Source: Pleurobrachia bachei (taxonomy: Eukaryota; Ctenophora; Tentaculata; Cydippida; Pleurobrachiidae). From it: 22,802 nt of DNA. The position numbers were made by a program, and so were the translations under genes. The notes under the pieces were generated by a model, which ran no database searches, was not told where the DNA came from, and worked only from the letters and a program-made list of their open reading frames with translations. The first letter of the stretch is position 1, and each line of letters opens with the position of its first letter. Below, piece after piece: positions 19,901-22,802 of this stretch. The stretch covers positions 1 to 22,802 of the forward strand of contig AVPN01001397.1 in assembly GCA_000695325.1 (NCBI GenBank). Direction: 5' to 3'.

Positions 19901-22361
19901 AGAATACAGTATCACAGATTTTGTGTGTGTTTCACAGTGTTTTCCACATCACAATTACGTCATTACTTCACAATGCAACATTTAGGGTACAAGATCTCAT
20001 CACAATTAGGGTTAAGGGTACTTCATCATGTCACAATTAGGGTACCAACACCATGTCATAATTAGGGTACAAGATCATATCATACGTCATGACAATGCAA
20101 CAATTACAATACAAGATCACTGTTCAAGCTGATGGTGTACGTGTTATACCATGAGTATCGTCTCTGTCGTATTAACGGTCCCGGTATAGAGCCTCGTCTG
20201 TTGTCTGCTTTTGGTTTTTGGGGCCTCTCTGGCTCGTAAAAACCACTGAGGAATGTCAGGGGAGGGAGATGGAGAGAGGGAGATGTCAGGGGAGGGAGAT
20301 GGAGAGAGAGAGAGAGAGAGATAGATAAAATGAGGTATAGAGGGTATAGATCGGAGGGAGAAAGAGCCGTATGTCATGTGGTTGAAAGGAGAAAGGACGA
20401 GATAGTTTGAGCTACAGAGAAGGAGAGAGAGCGAGAGAGAGAGAAAGAGAGAGAGAGACAGAGAGAGAGAATAAACCGAGTAATAAATAGAATAGGCAGC
20501 TGGTACGTTCGAAAGGGACTGGGGACCATATCAAAATTATATCGAGGCCTCGTATGGGGCCCAAGATAGAGAGGAGAAAGGATGGACATGAAAAGGACAG
20601 AGTCCTCCATTTTTTTAAATCAGTAAGAATATTCCTTGCCGATTTTCAAAACTGGAGGACCCAACTATAGTACAACTGGTACAACACCCTATAGGGTGTT
20701 GTACCAGTTGTACTATAGTTGGGTCCTCCAGTTTTGAAAATCGGCAAGGAATATTCTTACTGATTTAAAAAAATGGAGGACTCTGTCCTTTTCATGTCCA
20801 TCCTTTCTCCTCTCTATCTTGGGCCCCATACGAGGCCTCGATATAATTTTGATATGGTCCCCAGTCCCTTTCGAACGTACCAGCTGCCTATTCTATTTAT
20901 TACTCGGTTTATTCTCTCTCTCTGTCTCTCTCTCTCTTTCTCTCTCTCTCGCTCTCTCTCCTTCTCTGTAGCTCAAACTATCTCGTCCTTTCTCCTTTCA
21001 ACCACATGACATACGGCTCTTTCTCCCTCCGATCTATACCCTCTATACCTCATTTTATCTATCTCTCTCTCTCTCTCTCTCCATCTCCCTCCCCTGACAT
21101 CTCCCTCTCTCCATCTCCCTCCCCTGACATCTCCCTCTCTCCATCTCCCTCCCCTGACATCTCCCTCTCTCCATCTCCCTCCCCTGACATCTCCCTCTCT
21201 CCATCTCCCTCCCCTGACATCTCCCTCTCTCCATCTCCCTCCCCTGACATCTCCCTCTCTCCATCTCCCTCCCCTGACATCTCCCTCTCTCCATCTCCCT
21301 CCCCTGACATCTCCCTCTCTCCATCTCCCTCCCCTGACATCTCCCTCTCTCCATCTCCCTCCCCTGACATCTCCCTCTCTCCATCTCCCTCCCCTGACAT
21401 CTCCCTCTCTCCATCTCCCTCCCCTGACATCTCCCTCTCTCCATCTCCCTCCCCTGACATCTCCCTCTCTCCATCTCCCTCCCCTGACATCTCCCTCTCT
21501 CCATCTCCCTCCCCTGACATCTCCCTCTCTCCATCTCCCTCCCCTGACATCTCCCTCTCTCCATCTCCCTCCCCTGACATCTCCCTCTCTCCATCTCCCT
21601 CCCCTGACATCTCCCTCTCTCCATCTCCCTCCCCTGACATCTCCCTCTCTCCATCTCCCTCCCCTGACATCTCCCTCTCTCCATCTCCCTCCCCTGACAT
21701 CTCCCTCTCTCCATCTCCCTCCCCTGACATCTCCCTCTGGCGAGAGAGAGAGGGCGAGAGATAGAGACAGAGAGAGAGACAGAGATAGAATAAACCGAGA
21801 AATAAATAGAATAGGCAGCTGGTACGTTCGAAAGGGACTGGGGACCATATCAAAATTATATCGAGGCCTCGTATGGGGCCCAAGATAGAGAGGAGAAAGG
21901 ATGGACATGAAAAGGACAGAGTCCTCCATTTTTTTAAATCAGTAAGAATATTCCTTGCCGATTTTCAAAACTGGAGGACCCAACTATAGTACAACTGGTA
22001 CAACACCCTATAGGGTGTTGTACCCGTGTTATAGTCTAGGGAAGGGAGAAGAAAAGGTTAAATTGTTTGACATCAGCATTATGAAAGAGCAGTGTATATC
22101 AGGATACAAACGGACCCCGATTTACCGGGCATCCCGGTAAATCGGGGTCCGATATCAGGAGATATAGGTATGCGACACGCATATAGTGATCACACACACA
22201 CACATATATAATTATATTGGGTTGCAGCTATCAGGCACGCATAACAATAACTTACTTTTTGGATCTATTATTCCGTGGTCGAGCTAGAGCTGGGTTGATG
22301 ACTCCCATCATGCCATAAGGCTGACTATCAGGGTCTACAACCATCTCATTCTCACTCGTGC
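16652..22361 (-). CDS. Regulator of G-protein signalling (RGS domain) protein, 5' partial
   Basis: In transcript order the exons are 22361-22256, 17362-17301, 17124-16955 and 16819-16652, with phases matching at every join; the stop is at 16654-16652. The first exon ([14 protein letters not shown] to NNRSKK) is a linker of unknown type. The next three form a complete RGS domain: [91 protein letters not shown] domains speed GTP hydrolysis by G-alpha subunits at the plasma membrane. The protein ends ten residues after the domain core. The PTPQQ..KW start and QRFIEES end are somewhat like the R7 group (RGS6/7/9/11), but no DEP or GGL domain is in view, so the subfamily is open. The 4.9 kb intron 17363-22255 is packed with repeats. 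Upstream exons lie beyond the window. Confidence 0.88.
17363..19092. other. Large RGS intron, left part
   Basis: Mostly AT-rich with no recognisable exon on either strand. A GGGAGGGAGGGG run at 17367-17380 is the purine-rich complement of the acceptor tract. CT-rich runs lie at 18478-18546 and 19003-19035. Short open frames at 17946-18194 (minus) and 18320-18601 (plus) have no domain signal and the latter runs into simple repeat. Confidence 0.5.
18478..18546 (+). repeat. CT-rich simple repeat
   Basis: A run of TCTC units with scattered A, similar to the CT tracts in the RGS 3' flank and around the 20-22 kb palindrome. Confidence 0.8.
19093..19595. mobile_element. Inverted-repeat element with TTA flanks and nested palindromes
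   Basis: The left end, GAGCCTTTCTAGACGAGAC then AAAATCTC, and the right end, reading inward as GAGCTATTCTAAACGAGAC then AAAATCTC, form terminal inverted repeats of about 50 bp with few mismatches. TTA flanks both ends, a duplication typical of PIF/Harbinger elements. Inside, the motif GAGGCAGTTATAACTGCC recurs in both orientations at least six times, and GTAGGTAGATACTCGTCTAG also repeats. No coding frame is present, so it is non-autonomous and may be several elements nested in each other. Confidence 0.65.
19830..20115 (+). repeat. Degenerate short repeats (GATCACAGA and CACAATTAGGGTAC)
   Basis: 19830-19920 has about seven variants of ATCACAGA/G, and GAATACAGTATC occurs twice. 19945-20085 has about four variants of CACAATTAGGGTAC, mixed with ACAAGATC and ATGTCA. 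Spacing is irregular, so this is a degenerate tandem region. Confidence 0.65.
20253..21130. repeat. 878 bp palindrome with no spacer
   Basis: The axis lies between 20691 and 20692 in CCCTATAGGG. Each 439 bp arm is the reverse complement of the other with no mismatch that I could find, from unique sequence around the centre out through a GA/CT-rich zone into the 30 bp repeat. The left arm stops after about two 30 bp units; the right arm continues into a long array. Identical 78-codon frames read in opposite directions (20374-20610 and 20773-21009) are a by-product of the symmetry. Confidence 0.9.
20692..22010. mobile_element. Foldback-like element: long inverted ends around a tandem array
   Basis: 20692 to about 20920 and about 21785 to 22010 are inverted copies of about 225 bp with a few differences. 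They enclose CT-rich sequence and a 30 bp tandem array. Both outer ends stop at the same CCCTATAGGG centre. Long inverted repeats around internally repeated DNA, without a transposase, are the hallmark of foldback elements. The piece 20253-20691 would then be a second, head-to-head partial copy. Confidence 0.6.
21081..21738 (+). repeat. 30 bp tandem array, about 22 identical copies
   Basis: The unit is CCATCTCCCTCCCCTGACAT followed by CTCCCTCTCT. I see no variant among the copies. Because the unit is a multiple of three, four frames stay open on the two strands and give artificial proteins of ten-residue repeats. The lack of any variation indicates very recent expansion or strong homogenisation. 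Copy number may be imprecise in an assembly. Confidence 0.95.
21997..22024. repeat. 28 bp perfect palindrome at the foldback end
   Basis: GGTACAACACCCTA and its reverse complement meet at 22010/22011. The same centre occurs at 20691/20692, where it is the axis of the large palindrome. Here the symmetry ends after 14 bases per side. Confidence 0.85.
22111..22151. repeat. Hairpin with 19 bp perfect arms and 3 nt loop
   Basis: CGGACCCCGATTTACCGGG (22111-22129) pairs exactly with 22133-22151 around CAT. ATATCAGGA lies on both sides (22096-22104 and 22152-22160), which may be a 9 bp target duplication of a small insertion. It lies in the RGS intron about 100 bp from an exon. Confidence 0.8.
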
Positions 22362-22678
22362 CTGAGGGGAGGGGAGGGGGAGGGTGTTAGATGAAATTTG
22401 AAATAACCAAAACATAATATACCCAGAACCCATTACCATGCCCATGATCTAACCCTACCAAACGTAAGTCGTAAACCAATCCAAAACTTCCCATTTTAAA
22501 CTGTGCGGTTCACACCTAAGAGTATTTAAAGTACGCTTATAAAAAAGGCTCGCTCGCGCAGTAACAATTATTCTCCGGGCGTTTGTTCAAGCTACCTGAC
22601 ATATGTCAGTCATGTGTGTAGCCTAAACGTGACCTCTATATGAAATCCTACCTTTCCTATTGCTCACTACCTGTAGTT
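22362..22678. other. RGS upstream intron, no exon seen
   Basis: This follows the acceptor of the first visible RGS exon (minus strand). A purine-rich tract at 22363-22385 is the complement of the acceptor pyrimidine run. Nothing else is recognised. Confidence 0.5.
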
Positions 22679-22802
22679 AAAATTTCACGCCTGGTGGTTT
22701 GGGCCTACTGAAAATATCACGCCGGGTGCTTTTTGGCCTATTGAAAATATCACGCCGGTGTTTGGGGCCTATTGAAAATATCACGCCGGTGTTTGGGGCC
22801 TA
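22679..22802 (+). repeat. 31-33 bp tandem repeat, cut by window end
   Basis: Four units start at 22679, 22711, 22744 and 22775, with lengths of 32, 33, 31 and at least 28. Each begins AAAATATCACGCC or a close variant and ends in GGCCTA(T/C)TG. Units 3 and 4 are identical over the visible part, and unit 1 is the most diverged, consistent with an array that extends beyond the window. Confidence 0.9.

Noticed and set aside
19965-20075. Telomere-like TTAGGG
   Set aside because: TTAGGG occurs only inside longer, irregular CACAATTAGGGTAC units, not in head-to-tail hexamers.
20374-21009. Two identical 78-codon proteins on opposite strands
   Set aside because: They are mirror images created by the palindrome and run into CT repeats. 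No domain is recognisable.
21081-21738. CRISPR-like array
   Set aside because: Units are directly adjacent and identical with no unique spacers, and the context is eukaryotic.
20973-21929. Long open frames (up to 318 codons) through the 30 bp array on both strands
   Set aside because: The unit length is a multiple of three and lacks stops in several frames, so the frames are by-products of the repeat. Several overlap each other on both strands.

Overview
The window looks like animal nuclear DNA. Genes are interrupted by short GT-AG introns, simple repeats and MITE-like elements are common, and the families are metazoan or eukaryotic: a LAR-type receptor tyrosine phosphatase, a TMEM106 protein, a mitochondrial inner membrane protease subunit, the tRNA pseudouridine synthase PUS3 and an RGS protein. 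Intron size and gene density suggest an invertebrate with a fairly compact genome. I cannot name the phylum from sequence alone.

Layout. 1-3077 (+): 3' end of a receptor tyrosine phosphatase with its second (D2) phosphatase domain; a TGA-CTA stop is followed, in frame across an intron of matching phase, by about 160 more open codons. 3613-8107 (+): a TMEM106 gene preceded by a tandem copy of its promoter region and first three exons. 8360-13786 (+): a two-gene block (IMMP-like protease, then PUS3) present twice in tandem; PUS3 is intact in both, while IMMP copy A is frameshifted. 13787-14944: GC-rich stretch without a recognised gene. 14945-22361 (-): 3' half of an RGS gene whose last coding exon is duplicated with its downstream flank. 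Its 4.9 kb intron holds an inverted-repeat element with TTA flanks, an 878 bp near-perfect palindrome, a foldback-like element and a homogeneous 30 bp tandem array. 22679-22802: start of a 31-33 bp tandem repeat cut by the window end.

The genes do not form one pathway. IMMP and PUS3 are close together, each with an AG acceptor-like site 4-8 nt before its ATG, so a shared transcript is possible but unproven. The recurring theme is local tandem duplication at several loci with different degrees of divergence. The most notable observation is the probable stop-codon readthrough that would add a tail to the receptor phosphatase.
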